This document shows positions 24,789 to 33,690 of a stretch of DNA of 64,000 nt, in pieces (the stretch's first letter is position 1; each line of letters starts with the position of its first letter). The stretch is from SIAQ01 sp963767835 (GTDB lineage: Bacteria > Planctomycetota > Planctomycetia > Gemmatales > Gemmataceae), in contig CAVYFY010000010.1 of NCBI GenBank assembly GCA_963767835.1, positions 105,081-169,080 of the forward strand, written 5' to 3'. Position numbers and translations under genes: made by a program. Under the pieces are notes generated by a model. It did no database searches. It was not told where the DNA came from and saw nothing but the letters and a program-made list of their open reading frames with translations.

Positions 24789-25556
24789 ATGTTTACCTTA
24801 TCCGAGTTTTTCACCAGCGTCAGCGACGCATTCACGCGACGCAAAAAAACCGTTGCCCAGAATTACAATGAGCTTGTCGCCGCCGTAAGCAATGGCAAGG
24901 CGCCGGACCCGGCATCAGCCGAAACCGTGCTGCATGACGCCGGGAAAACAGTTGGCGATTTGGAAGCCGACGTATCGCGCATCATTGACCGCCGCCGACT
25001 TCGCAAGATGATGGAATCGGCCGCCGGCATCGAAGCCGAACGCGAGAAACTCGCCGCCGTCGAGGCCGAAGTAGACGTGAAATTTCAACGAGCCGCGGAG
25101 GAACGCGAAAGCCGTATCTGGAATCTGTCGGCTCAATTCCGTGAACTCGACGCTAAAGCGACGGCACGGGACGCTGCCAAAAATGAACTTGAGCGAACCG
25201 CCAGCGAAGCAACGAAAACCGCGTTGAAGGAAGCCGAGACCAAACGCGGCGAAATCGGTCAAGCCATTTGAGACGCGACGCACGCCTTGAACAATGCCCG
25301 AAGTGTCCGCGATTCCTGCAGCCCGATGGTGAAGGCCGCCGGCAAGGTCTACGAGCAACCTGAGAAGTACGCCGACCAATGGCAGAAGTTGGGCTTTCCT
25401 TCGATGGAGCAATTCGCCGAGGCCCGCCGTCAGTGCCAGGCCGCCGATGCTCGCATCAACGAGTTGCAGGCGACAATCGAGAAGTTGCAATCGCAGCTTC
25501 CCGCAGCGGAGACCGCCGTCGTAACCGCCCGTGTCGCCCTGTTGACCGCCGATTGA
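24789..25556 (+). pseudogene. Coiled-coil protein interrupted by an in-frame TGA
   Basis: Start at ATG 24789 with an AAGGAG site. The frame gives a long charged helical protein (RRLRKMMESAAGIEAEREKL, FRELDAKATARDAAKNELER) and stops at TGA 25269-25271. The very same frame then goes on for 95 codons with similar style (KVYEQPEKYADQWQKLGF, ADARINELQATIEKLQSQL) to 25556. So one 255-codon gene appears cut by a nonsense codon. It has the look of a phage or plasmid structural gene; no family is recognised. The frame is also open upstream to 24621. Confidence 0.55.
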
Positions 25557-25645
25557 TCGTGCGGGCGTGTGCGTGCCCGACGGTAAACCGTGAAGCTGTC
25601 GCGGTCGCCACGCCCGCCCTTTTCTCGCGAAAGGAAAGCACCATC

Positions 25646-25834
25646 ATGGACATCGAGTTTGATTATGGGCACCCGCTTTACGTCCGCAAGTTTAGCCATT
25701 GGCTTAGAGCCAAGGGGCTTGACATCGACACTATCAGCGACGCCGCCCGGCATCGGCTTGAAGGCGAGTTTCGATACAGCTTGGTTTCCATTCACGGGAC
25801 GACCGATCCCGATGAAATGGATTTGCTGACATAA
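25646..25834 (+). CDS. Small hypothetical protein
   Basis: 62 aa after a GAAAGGAAAG site. Sequence includes HPLYVRKFSHWLRAKGLDID and FRYSLVSIHGTTDPDEMD. No family recognised. It lies among mobile-element relics and follows the interrupted coiled-coil gene on the same strand, so it may belong to the same former element. Confidence 0.5.
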   Translation: MDIEFDYGHPLYVRKFSHWLRAKGLDIDTISDAARHRLEGEFRYSLVSIHGTTDPDEMDLLT

Positions 25835-25960
25835 GTAATTCCTACATAGGTAATTACACTGTTGCGGGTCCTGGAAAATCGACCCATCGACCGACCTTGC
25901 TCCGCAAACAGTCGCTATAACCCATTTTGTTTTTTGAGAACCAGCGAACACAAAGGCCCC

Positions 25961-26257
25961 ATGCAAAACATAGCACCCATAACCAATGAAGCCGATTTTC
26001 GCCGGTTGCTGGGCTTGCCCGATCGCAGCATCGACCGCATCGAAGGCGAGCTTGCCGGGATGCCCCACCTCGACAGCGACCGTCGGCACGAGCGGCAGAT
26101 CGGCCACGTCGAAACCCGCGATGCACGGCAGGCCCGGACCGCGGCCGAGGCGATAGGCAGGATACCCGGCCCGACCGAGGCATTCCACGTTGTCATAGAT
26201 CATTGGGGGGCGTCATGCTTAGCCCTCTCGAAAAGTGCGTCCACCCATCCACGATGA
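25961..26257 (+). CDS. Possible small gene in the mobile relic region
   Basis: 98 codons from ATG 25961 with AAAGG upstream. The first 80 residues look protein-like (TNEADFRRLLGLPDRSIDRI, PTEAFHVVID), the end does not. A minus-strand reading of the same bases starts in an ATGA overlap with the PLD-like piece, so which strand is coding cannot be settled by eye. Either may be a relic. Confidence 0.3.
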   Translation: MQNIAPITNEADFRRLLGLPDRSIDRIEGELAGMPHLDSDRRHERQIGHVETRDARQARTAAEAIGRIPGPTEAFHVVIDHWGASCLALSKSASTHPR

Positions 26258-26670
26258 AACGAAAAAACGGCGGGATCACCGATCAGGGTGGCGTTTTCGC
26301 AGTTCTTGCAGCTCCGAAGATTCGCCGACGATTCCACGGTCATTTTCCGGTCGTCCTCGAACGAGAGCAACAGCAGCTTGGCATGGGTGCGAAGGGAACG
26401 ATATTCCATGCGGCCGGGGTGTGCCTCGAAGGCGCCCACCATGCAATCGTAAATCTGGCGGGAAGTGCCTTTGAAGTAATGCGAGCAAAGCAACCGTAGC
26501 CGCTTGATCTGGCCGGTGGCGATGGCCTGGGCCATGCGTTCGATGTTCCGCTTGGAAAATCCCAAAGTGCAGATGTGCAACATGTCGATCTTGCAACCGG
26601 CGATGGCGAGGCTGGCCTCTACGAAATGCCACAAGGCAAATTTGCCGCTGATCGGCCGATGCGAAACAGA
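26200..26670 (-). pseudogene. Phospholipase-D-like fragment
   Basis: About 145-155 codons without a good start; the frame begins in SVSHRPISGKFALWHFVEAS above 26634. It contains one HKD-like half: RTHAKLLLLSFEDD and later ESSANLRSCKNCENATL. Similar proteins occur in phage and integrative elements as unknown-function PLD-fold genes. A complete PLD enzyme needs two such motifs, and only one is seen. The 5' side runs into the terminase-like fragment on the other strand. Confidence 0.5.
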
Positions 26671-26969
26671 AGTGGGAGGAACTCACCGTCGCCCTCGACG
26701 ATGACGCCGCACCCCTCGACGCCGACGCCCTTGCTGGCTACTGCCGAGCGTGGGGCGAAGAGCAACAGGCATTGCGGCTATTGGCGGAATGTTCCAACCC
26801 GTTTCTCGTAGGCACCGATGGGAAGATCGGCGTCAATCCCTTGCGATCCGTCATCGACCGGGCGAGAGCCGAGCAGCTTCGCTTGCGTCGTGAGCTTCGA
26901 GGATCCCAGATCAACGTCGGCCGGTTCGTCTGTAGCGGAACACCACGGAACTTCGGAAAGCCCTTCTGA
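26652..26969 (+). pseudogene. Phage terminase small subunit (P27-like), C-terminal fragment
   Basis: 106 codons with no proper start; the frame opens after a stop at 26649-26651. The text KQKWEELTVALDDDAAPLDA, ALAGYCRAWGEEQQALR, GVNPLRSVIDRARAEQLRL follows the usual P27 layout of a Trp-led helix, a Tyr-Cys helix and a conserved NP followed by helices. The N-terminal DNA-binding part is gone and no large terminase follows. It marks the region as a former prophage or phage-like element. Confidence 0.55.
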
Positions 26970-27130
26970 AACGTGGTCGATTCGACCAGGTCTTTTAGCT
27001 TTACGCTTGCTTCACGCACCCAATCGATTTCAGGCATTTCGCATCCTCACTTTCAGCCGAATCCGGTTCAAGTGTTGCATCCTTGTTGCACGCAATTCGC
27101 TTCCCGTTCGCCGAAGGCCGTTTTTTCAAG

Positions 27131-27201
27131 CTGGGGTACAAGGATTCGAACCTTGACAAACTGATCCAGAGTCAGTTGTGCTACCGTTACACTATACCCC
27201 A
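27131..27201 (-). tRNA. tRNA-Gln (CTG anticodon)
   Basis: 71 bases. The acceptor stem TGGGGTA pairs with TACCCCA, discriminator G. The anticodon stem ACTGA/TCAGT encloses CTCTGGA, giving anticodon CTG for glutamine. The T arm has the standard GTTCGAATC. The terminal CCA is not encoded. It stands at the right end of the mobile-relic region, as tRNA genes often do for integrated elements. Confidence 0.93.
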
Positions 27202-27314
27202 AGGATTTTTTCATCATAGCGTTGACGTGGCGGGAAAACAAGGCTTAACGAACGCGCGAAACCCGGGCGTGCTTTGGAAAGCCTGCCTGGGTTTTGGCGG
27301 TTGAACACGATGCT

Positions 27315-28718
27315 TTACGCGTTGCCTGCGAACAGGTCGGCGATGGGTCGGCCGTTCATGCCGGCGATGCGGAAGGGGCGGCCGATGGGGTCGCGGACTT
27401 GATTATCCGGGTCAATGCCCAGGGCGCGATAGATGGTGGCGAAGACGTCGCCGATGCTGGCGCGATTGCGGGCCACGTCCATGCCGTCTTGATCGGTGGC
27501 GCCGTAAGCCTGGCCGCCGCGGATGGCGCCGCCGCCGACCACGACCGACCAGCAGCGCGACCAGTGATCGCGGCCGTTGTTGGCGTTGATGCGCGGGGTG
27601 CGGCCGAACTCGCCCATCCAAACGAGGACGGTGTTTTGCCACATGCTGCGTTCGACGAGGTCGCGGACCAGGCTGCCCATCGCCTTGTCGAGCGGTGGCA
27701 GCTGGCGGGTGGACAGCGCATTGAAGTTGCCGCCATGCGTGTCCCAGCCGCCCAGCGACAATTCGACGGCGGAGACGCCGGATTCGAGGAGCCGGCGGGC
27801 CAGCACGGCGGAGCGGCCGAAGTTGTTGTTGCCCATGCCCGCGGCGCCGTAATCCTCCATCACCTTCTGTTTCTCGCTCTTCAGATCGAAGACCTGGCCT
27901 TCCTTCGAAGCGACCAGGCTGAACGCCTTGTAGTAGACATCGCGGTGGGCCTTGGAGGCGTCGGCGAACTTGGCGCGCTCGGCCAACTTGGCGTCGCGCT
28001 CGGATTGGCTGGAATAGGCCATGCCGGCGCTCAAGTGCGGAACGCGGCCGAACATGAACTGGTCTTCGATCTCGCTGAAGAGCCGACGGCGGCGTTGGAT
28101 GCGGTCTTCGAGTTCGTCGCCATTGCCGACGGATTGCGGCGGGCGGATATTCTCGGGGGGAGTGCCGGGGTTTTGGACGCTGAAGGGAGCGTAATTCATG
28201 CCGAGGAAACCGCCGCCGTTGCCCATGCCGCCGCCGCCAATGGTGATGTAGGCGGGCAGAGAGACGGGCTGATAGGTGGGGAACTGCTCGCGATTGGTGG
28301 CGACCTTAGCCATGATGGAGCCGAGGGTCGGGAACGCGATCGCGGGGTTGGGCGTGTAGGAGGTGTGCATCAGCTGGGTGCCGCGATTGTGATCGCCTTC
28401 GGAAGTCGAGAGGGAGCGGATGATGGCGAGATTGCGCATCTGCTCGGCGACCTTCGGCATGTGCTGTGAGATGCGAACACCTGAAGCCGCGGTCTGGATT
28501 TCGGTGAATTCGCCGCCCGTGGGTCGGCCAGGCTTGAGGTCCCAGATGTCGATGGTGGCGGGGCCGCCGCCCATCCACAGGACGACCACGCTTTTGTTGT
28601 TGCGTCGCAAGGTCTGAGCGTTCGCCTGGATCGTGCGAACGAATTCCATGCCCGGCAGCGCCAGCGCGGATGCCGCAGCCACGTGCTTGAGGAAGTGCCG
28701 ACGATTCATGCCGCTCAT
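27315..28718 (-). CDS. DUF1501 family protein with Tat-type leader
   Basis: 467 aa. The N-terminus MNRRHFLKHVAAASALAL is a twin-arginine-like leader (RR then hydrophobic run), so the protein is probably exported folded. The body has SVVVLWMGGGPATIDIWDLK, EGDHNRGTQLMHTSY, ELSLGGWDTHGGNF and VLVWMGEFGRTPRIN, the sulfatase-like DUF1501 set. Function is not established for the family, which is very abundant in planctomycetes and often paired with DUF1549/DUF1553 genes; none is adjacent here. Confidence 0.92.
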   Translation of the reverse strand: MSGMNRRHFLKHVAAASALALPGMEFVRTIQANAQTLRRNNKSVVVLWMGGGPATIDIWDLKPGRPTGGEFTEIQTAASGVRISQHMPKVAEQMRNLAIIRSLSTSEGDHNRGTQLMHTSYTPNPAIAFPTLGSIMAKVATNREQFPTYQPVSLPAYITIGGGGMGNGGGFLGMNYAPFSVQNPGTPPENIRPPQSVGNGDELEDRIQRRRRLFSEIEDQFMFGRVPHLSAGMAYSSQSERDAKLAERAKFADASKAHRDVYYKAFSLVASKEGQVFDLKSEKQKVMEDYGAAGMGNNNFGRSAVLARRLLESGVSAVELSLGGWDTHGGNFNALSTRQLPPLDKAMGSLVRDLVERSMWQNTVLVWMGEFGRTPRINANNGRDHWSRCWSVVVGGGAIRGGQAYGATDQDGMDVARNRASIGDVFATIYRALGIDPDNQVRDPIGRPFRIAGMNGRPIADLFAGNA

Positions 28719-28874
28719 GGATGGACTCGCTTTCTACAGGTAATCGGACCTAGAAGCCGCGATCTGGCTGACCGCATATAGTTTCGTCGATTTTGGCGGC
28801 GGTGTCAAGTTCCGGCCCCGATTTCCCTAATATCTTCCTTTTGACGCCTATTGCGTGAGAAAGTTCCAGAATAA

Positions 28875-28941
28875 GTTTAGCCGGCGAAGCGTGCTCGCCG
28901 CTGTGAACCGGCCTTGCGGCGAGCAAGCTCGTCGGCTAAAC
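28875..28941. repeat. GTTTAGCC-ended inverted repeat
   Basis: Arms 28875-28901 and 28916-28941 are complementary with a few mismatches; the ends are GTTTAGCC and GGCTAAAC. It lies just before the methyltransferase start. A shorter element with the same ends is at 48542-48599, which suggests one dispersed family. The rest of the 234-base gap between the divergent genes holds nothing recognisable. Confidence 0.7.
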
Positions 28942-28952
28942 GTGGGAGCACC

Positions 28953-29728
28953 ATGACCGCTGACTGGCAATTGCCGAGGGGTGTTTCACGTTCGTTGTGG
29001 GATTATTTCCATGATCCCACGATTGCTCAGGCTTACGACGCCACGTTGGAAGGCACGCCGCTTTTGCACATGGATCGCGAATTTGTGCTCGAACATTGCC
29101 GGCCGGCGGGGAAGATTATCGACCTTGGCTGCGGAACCGGGCGTTTGGCGATTGCGCTGGCCCAGGCGGGATATCAGCCGATCGGCGTCGATCTGTCGTT
29201 GCCGATGCTGCGCGTCTTGAGCGAAAAGGCGACGGCGCTGGGGTTGCAGATTCCTTGCGTGTGCGGCAATCTCGTCGAGCTTGGGATGCTTGCCGATGGT
29301 AGTTTTGACCATGCGGCTTGTCTGTTCAGCACGCTTGGGCTGATCGTCGGGGCGGCAGCGCGGGGCGGGCCGTTGCTCATGTCCAGCGGTTGCTCAAGCC
29401 GGGCGGCGTGTTCGTGGCGCATGTCCATAATCGCTGGTTCAATATTTGGACGTCAGCGGGGCGACGCTTGTTATTCCGTGAAGCGCTAGCGGCGTGGCTC
29501 GGCCGCGGCACTCCCGGCGACTACGACATGCCGGCGCACCAAGGGGTGGGAACCATGACGATGCACCTTTTCACGCGCAGCGAGATCGTGCGGTTGTTGC
29601 AAGGAGCAGGTTTCTCGATCCTTGAGGTGCGGCCGGTGAGCCTGCGCGGCGATGGCCGCCTGGCGCGGCCGTGGTGGTTCGGATCGCTGCGCAGTTATGG
29701 CTACTTGATTGCGGCGCGAAAACGGTGA
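28953..29728 (+). CDS. SAM-dependent methyltransferase, frameshifted near 29365
   Basis: Start at 28953 after GGGAGCACC. The first frame has the class I SAM motif KIIDLGCGTGRLAIAL, an acidic post-motif (IGVDLSLPML) and FSTLGLIVGAAARG, then becomes unlikely. From about 29365 another frame continues RAVAHVQRLLKPGGVFVAHV, the usual methyltransferase strand-helix, to 29728. The joined protein is about 258 aa, the normal size. The break is in a G-rich run. Substrate unknown. Confidence 0.82.
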
Positions 29729-29760
29729 TTCCTTAGTAGTTTTGGTGGCCTTCGATTTTT

Positions 29761-29844
29761 GTAGGGTGGGTCGAGCGTACTCGCGAGGCCCACCACGCGC
29801 TTGCAAGAATGGTGGGCCTCGCGAGTACACTCGACCCACCCTAC
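29761..29844. repeat. 35-bp inverted repeat
   Basis: Arms 29761-29795 and 29810-29844 match with one mismatch around a 14-base loop. The arm starts GTAGGGTGGGTCGAG and ends GGCCCACCA. It lies between convergent genes. The size and near perfection suggest a mobile REP-type element, not a simple terminator. Confidence 0.85.
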
Positions 29845-29884
29845 GACAGACCGATGATTCGGGAAGTTATTTTCCGAACGTCAC

Positions 29885-30409
29885 CTAGCCCTTTTTCTTT
29901 TTCGTCATCGCGATCAATTGAATCGCGTTCTGGATCGTCTGCCCTTCCTTTGATTTCTTGGCGTCAAAGGTCTTCAAGTAATCGCGCAGCGGCGGCAAGG
30001 CGTCCTTGGCGGCGGGGCCGTACTGCCCCAGAGCGACGACAGCAGCCATTCTCACGTCCTTGGCTTCGCTGTCGGCCTTGAGACGCTCGATCAAGAGCGG
30101 CACGGTGCCCTCCGCGTCGGCCTGGATGGCGCCGAGGGCGCGGGCGGCAGCGGCGCGGGCCTTGGCGTCCTTGTCCTTGTCCAACATCATCTTGAGCGGT
30201 TCGACGGCGCCCTCTACATCGCTGGAGCTGATCCCGCCGCGTTTGCCGAGCATTTCCGCCGCCTTGGCGCGCTCGGCCGCATTGCTGGATGTTAATTGCT
30301 TCATGTATTTCGGCACGTCTTCCTTCTTCGGCACGCCGAGGCCGCCCGCCAGCAAAAGGCTGACGCCAAAGAAAAAGATGCCCACGCCCAATGCTTGCAC
30401 GAATTTCAT
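29885..30409 (-). CDS. HEAT-repeat protein, membrane-anchored or exported
   Basis: 174 aa. A hydrophobic N-terminus (FVQALGVGIFFFGVSLLLAGG) is followed by three HEAT/PBS-like helical repeats such as AERAKAAEMLGKRGG, KARAAAARALGAI and VRMAAVVALGQYG. Such repeats form protein-binding solenoids. The C-terminus is a KKKKG basic tail. The start at 30409 is chosen because it opens the hydrophobic segment. A specific partner is not evident. Confidence 0.75.
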   Translation of the reverse strand: MKFVQALGVGIFFFGVSLLLAGGLGVPKKEDVPKYMKQLTSSNAAERAKAAEMLGKRGGISSSDVEGAVEPLKMMLDKDKDAKARAAAARALGAIQADAEGTVPLLIERLKADSEAKDVRMAAVVALGQYGPAAKDALPPLRDYLKTFDAKKSKEGQTIQNAIQLIAMTKKKKG

Positions 30410-30564
30410 GGCACGATCTCCAGGCTTGGCGGATATCCAGTTGGGACTGCTGCCGGAGCGCAAAAGTTGCATGATCCAGCTTACGACATCTCCGTTCACG
30501 CCGCCAGGCACAGGGCAAAATCCTCTTCCTTGTTAAGTCGTGCATCGTGCTCTAAAATCAGACC

Positions 30565-32277
30565 ATGCTCAGAAGAAAGCTAACTCTGGGGATTGGCACG
30601 GCGTGCCTGGCCATCGGCATCACGGCGGGCACGGCGCTCTGGGGCCCTTGGCGTTCTCGTGACGATGTCGCCTCGCCATGGTTCGAGGATGCGACGGATG
30701 CGCTTGGACTGAAGTTCACGCATGACGCGGGACCGACCGGGTCGTATTTCTTTCCGCAGATCCTGGGCTCGGGGGCCGCTTTGTTCGACTGCGATCAAGA
30801 CGGACGCCTCGATATCTTGCTTCTGCAGGGCGCCGGCCCTAATTCGCCTTCCCGGAATCAATTATTTCGGCAGAAGAAGGACGGCACTTTCGAGGATATC
30901 AGCGCCGGCTCAGGCCTGGATGTTGCCGGGCATTTCACCGGCGTGGCCATTGGCGATGTCAATAACGACGGCTGGCCCGATGTGGTTCTCACGGGGTTCC
31001 GCACGGTTCGCTTGTTTCTCAACAACGGGGATGGCACGTTCACGGAAGTGACCAAGGATGCAGGGCTGGAAAGCGGGCAATGGGCAACCTCGGCCAGCTT
31101 CATCGATTTCAACCGCGACGGTTGGCTCGATTTGGTGATCGCCAATTACGTTGACTACGATCCCACGCAGCATTATCTCCAGTCCGGCCATCGGCGCGAT
31201 TTTTCCCATCCCAGCACGTTCAAAGGCACGGTCGCGTCGTTGTTCCGCAACTTGGGCAAGCAGGCCGACGGCAAGGTAAAGTTTCGAGATGTCACGGTGA
31301 GTTCGGGGCTGGGGCGGCGTCCCGGCGCGGGCCTGGGCGTCTTGTGCGCGGACTTCAACGGCGATGGCTGGCCCGATATTCTCGTGGCCAACGACGCCAG
31401 GCCCAATCATTTGTGGATCAATCAGAAGGACGGCACATTTCTGGAGGAGGCCGTTTTGCGCGGCGTTGCCTACAACGCGGCCGGCCGAGCCGAGGGCAAC
31501 ATGGGCGTTGCCTACGGCGACGTAAATGGAGATGGCTTGCCCGATTTGATCATCACGCACCTGACCGAGGAAACCAATACCTGTTGGCAGCAAGGGCCGA
31601 CCGGATTTTTCACGGACCGCACCCAGGAGGTCGGCCTGGCGTCAACGAAATGGCGCGGCACCGGGTTCGGCCTGGCCCTGGCTGACTTCAATCAAGACGG
31701 GCATCTCGATCTGGCAATCATTAATGGTCGCGTTTCCCGCATGCGTGATGCCGCCTCGACGAGCTTCGATTGGCGCGATTACGACGAGCGAAATCAGCTG
31801 TTCGCCAACGACGGCAGGGGGAAGTTTCGCGACATCTCCTCCCCCAATCCGGCGCTCACCGCCGCGCCTCGTATCGGCCGCGCTTTATGCATGGGCGATA
31901 TCTGCGGCAACGGCCGAGTCGATCTGCTCGCCACGTATGTGAATGGTCCCGCCTGCATCTATCGCAACATGGCTCCCGGCGCGGGTCATTGGCTCATGAT
32001 TCAGGCCATGGTGCCGGAATGGAAGCGCGATGCCTACGGCGCCGTCGTCACCGTCACGGCGGGGAAGCAGAAATGGATGCGCTTGATTCAACCCGGCTCG
32101 AGCTATCTCAGCAGCAACGATCCCCGAGCGCATTTCGGTCTTGGCTCAGCCGATCATGTCGATGCCATTCGGATTGCCTGGCCTGACGGCGCCCTCGAGG
32201 ATTTTCCGGGATGCACGGCCGATCGCCGCCTGATCCTGAAAAAAGGCGACGGCTCGAAAGTGCAGGCGGCGCCATGA
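30565..32277 (+). CDS. FG-GAP repeat protein with ASPIC/UnbV domain
   Basis: 570 aa. An N-terminal membrane anchor or signal (LTLGIGTACLAIGITAGTAL) leads into FG-GAP/VCBS repeats with Asp-rich calcium loops: DCDQDGRLDILLL, DVNNDGWPDVVLTG, DFNRDGWLDLVIANY, DFNGDGWPDILVAND, DVNGDGLPDLIITH and DFNQDGHLDLAIING. The C-terminus is the ASPIC/UnbV domain (QPGSSYLSSNDPRAHFGLG, IRIAWPDGALEDF). The fold is an integrin-like propeller outside the cytoplasm. Its stop overlaps the next start as ATGA. Confidence 0.93.
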   Translation: MLRRKLTLGIGTACLAIGITAGTALWGPWRSRDDVASPWFEDATDALGLKFTHDAGPTGSYFFPQILGSGAALFDCDQDGRLDILLLQGAGPNSPSRNQLFRQKKDGTFEDISAGSGLDVAGHFTGVAIGDVNNDGWPDVVLTGFRTVRLFLNNGDGTFTEVTKDAGLESGQWATSASFIDFNRDGWLDLVIANYVDYDPTQHYLQSGHRRDFSHPSTFKGTVASLFRNLGKQADGKVKFRDVTVSSGLGRRPGAGLGVLCADFNGDGWPDILVANDARPNHLWINQKDGTFLEEAVLRGVAYNAAGRAEGNMGVAYGDVNGDGLPDLIITHLTEETNTCWQQGPTGFFTDRTQEVGLASTKWRGTGFGLALADFNQDGHLDLAIINGRVSRMRDAASTSFDWRDYDERNQLFANDGRGKFRDISSPNPALTAAPRIGRALCMGDICGNGRVDLLATYVNGPACIYRNMAPGAGHWLMIQAMVPEWKRDAYGAVVTVTAGKQKWMRLIQPGSSYLSSNDPRAHFGLGSADHVDAIRIAWPDGALEDFPGCTADRRLILKKGDGSKVQAAP

Positions 32278-33625
32278 CGATTTCGACATCACCGTCCGCG
32301 CCGACGCCCTTCCTCAAGCGCCGCCGACTTGCGCTGGCCGCGCTCGGATTGCTGGTGGCTGCCCTTGTTGTTATTCGAGTGTATTGGTGGCCGACGATCA
32401 TCGACCCGCCGGTATTGGACCTGGACGGGATTGATCCGGCCGTGCGCCGGGCCATCGAAGAACGCCTGGATGCGGTGCGCAAGACCCCGAGGTCGGCCGA
32501 TGCCTGGGGGACGCTGGCCATCGTTCTGGACAACAATCAATTCGAGCAAGCCCTGAAGTGCTTTGAGCAGGCCGAGCGGCTGGATGCCACGGATCCGCGC
32601 TGGCCGCATTTGCAGGGCATTGCCCATCTGCGCAGCGATCCAGAGGCGGCGTTGCCCAAATTCCAGCGGGCGACGCTTCTTGGCGGCGCTGCGCAGACGG
32701 CGTCACGGTTGCGCCTCGCGGAACTTTACTTGCGTCTTGGGCGCTTCGATGAAGCGCGCGAAGAATTTGAGGAAATGCTCAAAGCGGACGAGAATCATCC
32801 GCGCCGCATCTGGGACTCGCGCGCCTGGATTTTCACGACGGCAAGCTGACTCAAAGCCGGCGACATCTGCGCGCACCGCTGGCCCATCCGGTGACCGCCA
32901 AGGCGGCTCTTTTGCTGTCCGCCGAGATCAACGCGCGGCAAGGAAAGTCTTCAGAAGCTCGGCAAGACATGGCGAAAGCGATCGAAATGCCCAGGACGCC
33001 GGATTGGCAGGATCCATTTGTCAAGGAAGCGTCGAAATACAACGTGGGTGAGGTGGCCCTGATGAAGCGAGCGGAAATGCTTTGCGACATGCAGCGTTTC
33101 GCTGATGCCATCAAGCTCTTGCAGGACCTCGTGCGTGAATATCCCAGCGCCAAGGGCAGCTGGACTTTGATGGGGTGGGCGCAAAGGCAGCAGGGGCAAT
33201 TTGCCGATGCGGAGGGATCTCTGCGGACGGCGCTCGTCATCGATCCGGATGCCGCCTTGCCCTTGCTGTACATGGGCCTCATCCGCGTTGCCTTGAAGGA
33301 TCGCACGGGCGCCAAAGACTATTTCGGTCGGGCCATCGACAAGAAGCCCGACTTGTTTGAGGCGTACCTGAACATGGGCCTGTGCTTGAAAGAGGAAGGC
33401 AATCGGGCCGGCGCCATCGAAAAGCTTCACAAGGCGGTGCAATGTCAGCCGTTCAGCGCGCGGGCCCACGCGCTGCTCGGGCAACTCCTGCTGGAAGATC
33501 ATCGCGAGGACGATGCCGCCTTTCACCTTCAAGAAGCCATTGCGCTGAATCCAGACTTGCAGGACGCCCGGACTCGCCTGGAAGACTTAAGAAGAAAGCA
33601 AGCGGCGCTGAAAAAGTCTTCGTGA
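32274..33625 (+). CDS. TPR-repeat membrane protein, frameshifted near 32808
   Basis: The first frame has a membrane anchor (LALAALGLLVAALVVIRVYW) and TPRs (AWGTLAIVLDNNQFEQALKC, LRLAELYLRLGRFDEAREEF). Near 32808 it fails; another frame gives HLGLARLDFHDGKLTQSRRH and continues without a break to 33625 with more TPRs (ALLGQLLLEDHREDDAAFHL). The joined protein is about 450 aa. Fusion of an ASPIC/UnbV gene with a TPR gene by ATGA overlap is a recurring planctomycete arrangement, and a shared complex at the membrane is likely. Confidence 0.82.
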
Positions 33626-33690
33626 AGCCGCTGATTGGGTGGGCGGCGGGCTTCGGCGTTCACGCCGGAGCATTCCCGTACAATGCCCCA

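Noticed and set aside
25269..25271. TGA as selenocysteine codon
   Set aside because: The protein has no redox motif and no SECIS-like hairpin is obvious after the codon.
26738..27037. Minus-strand frame starting with GAGGATG before ATG
   Set aside because: The first 28 residues look plausible, but the rest is antisense to the terminase-like fragment; too little support.
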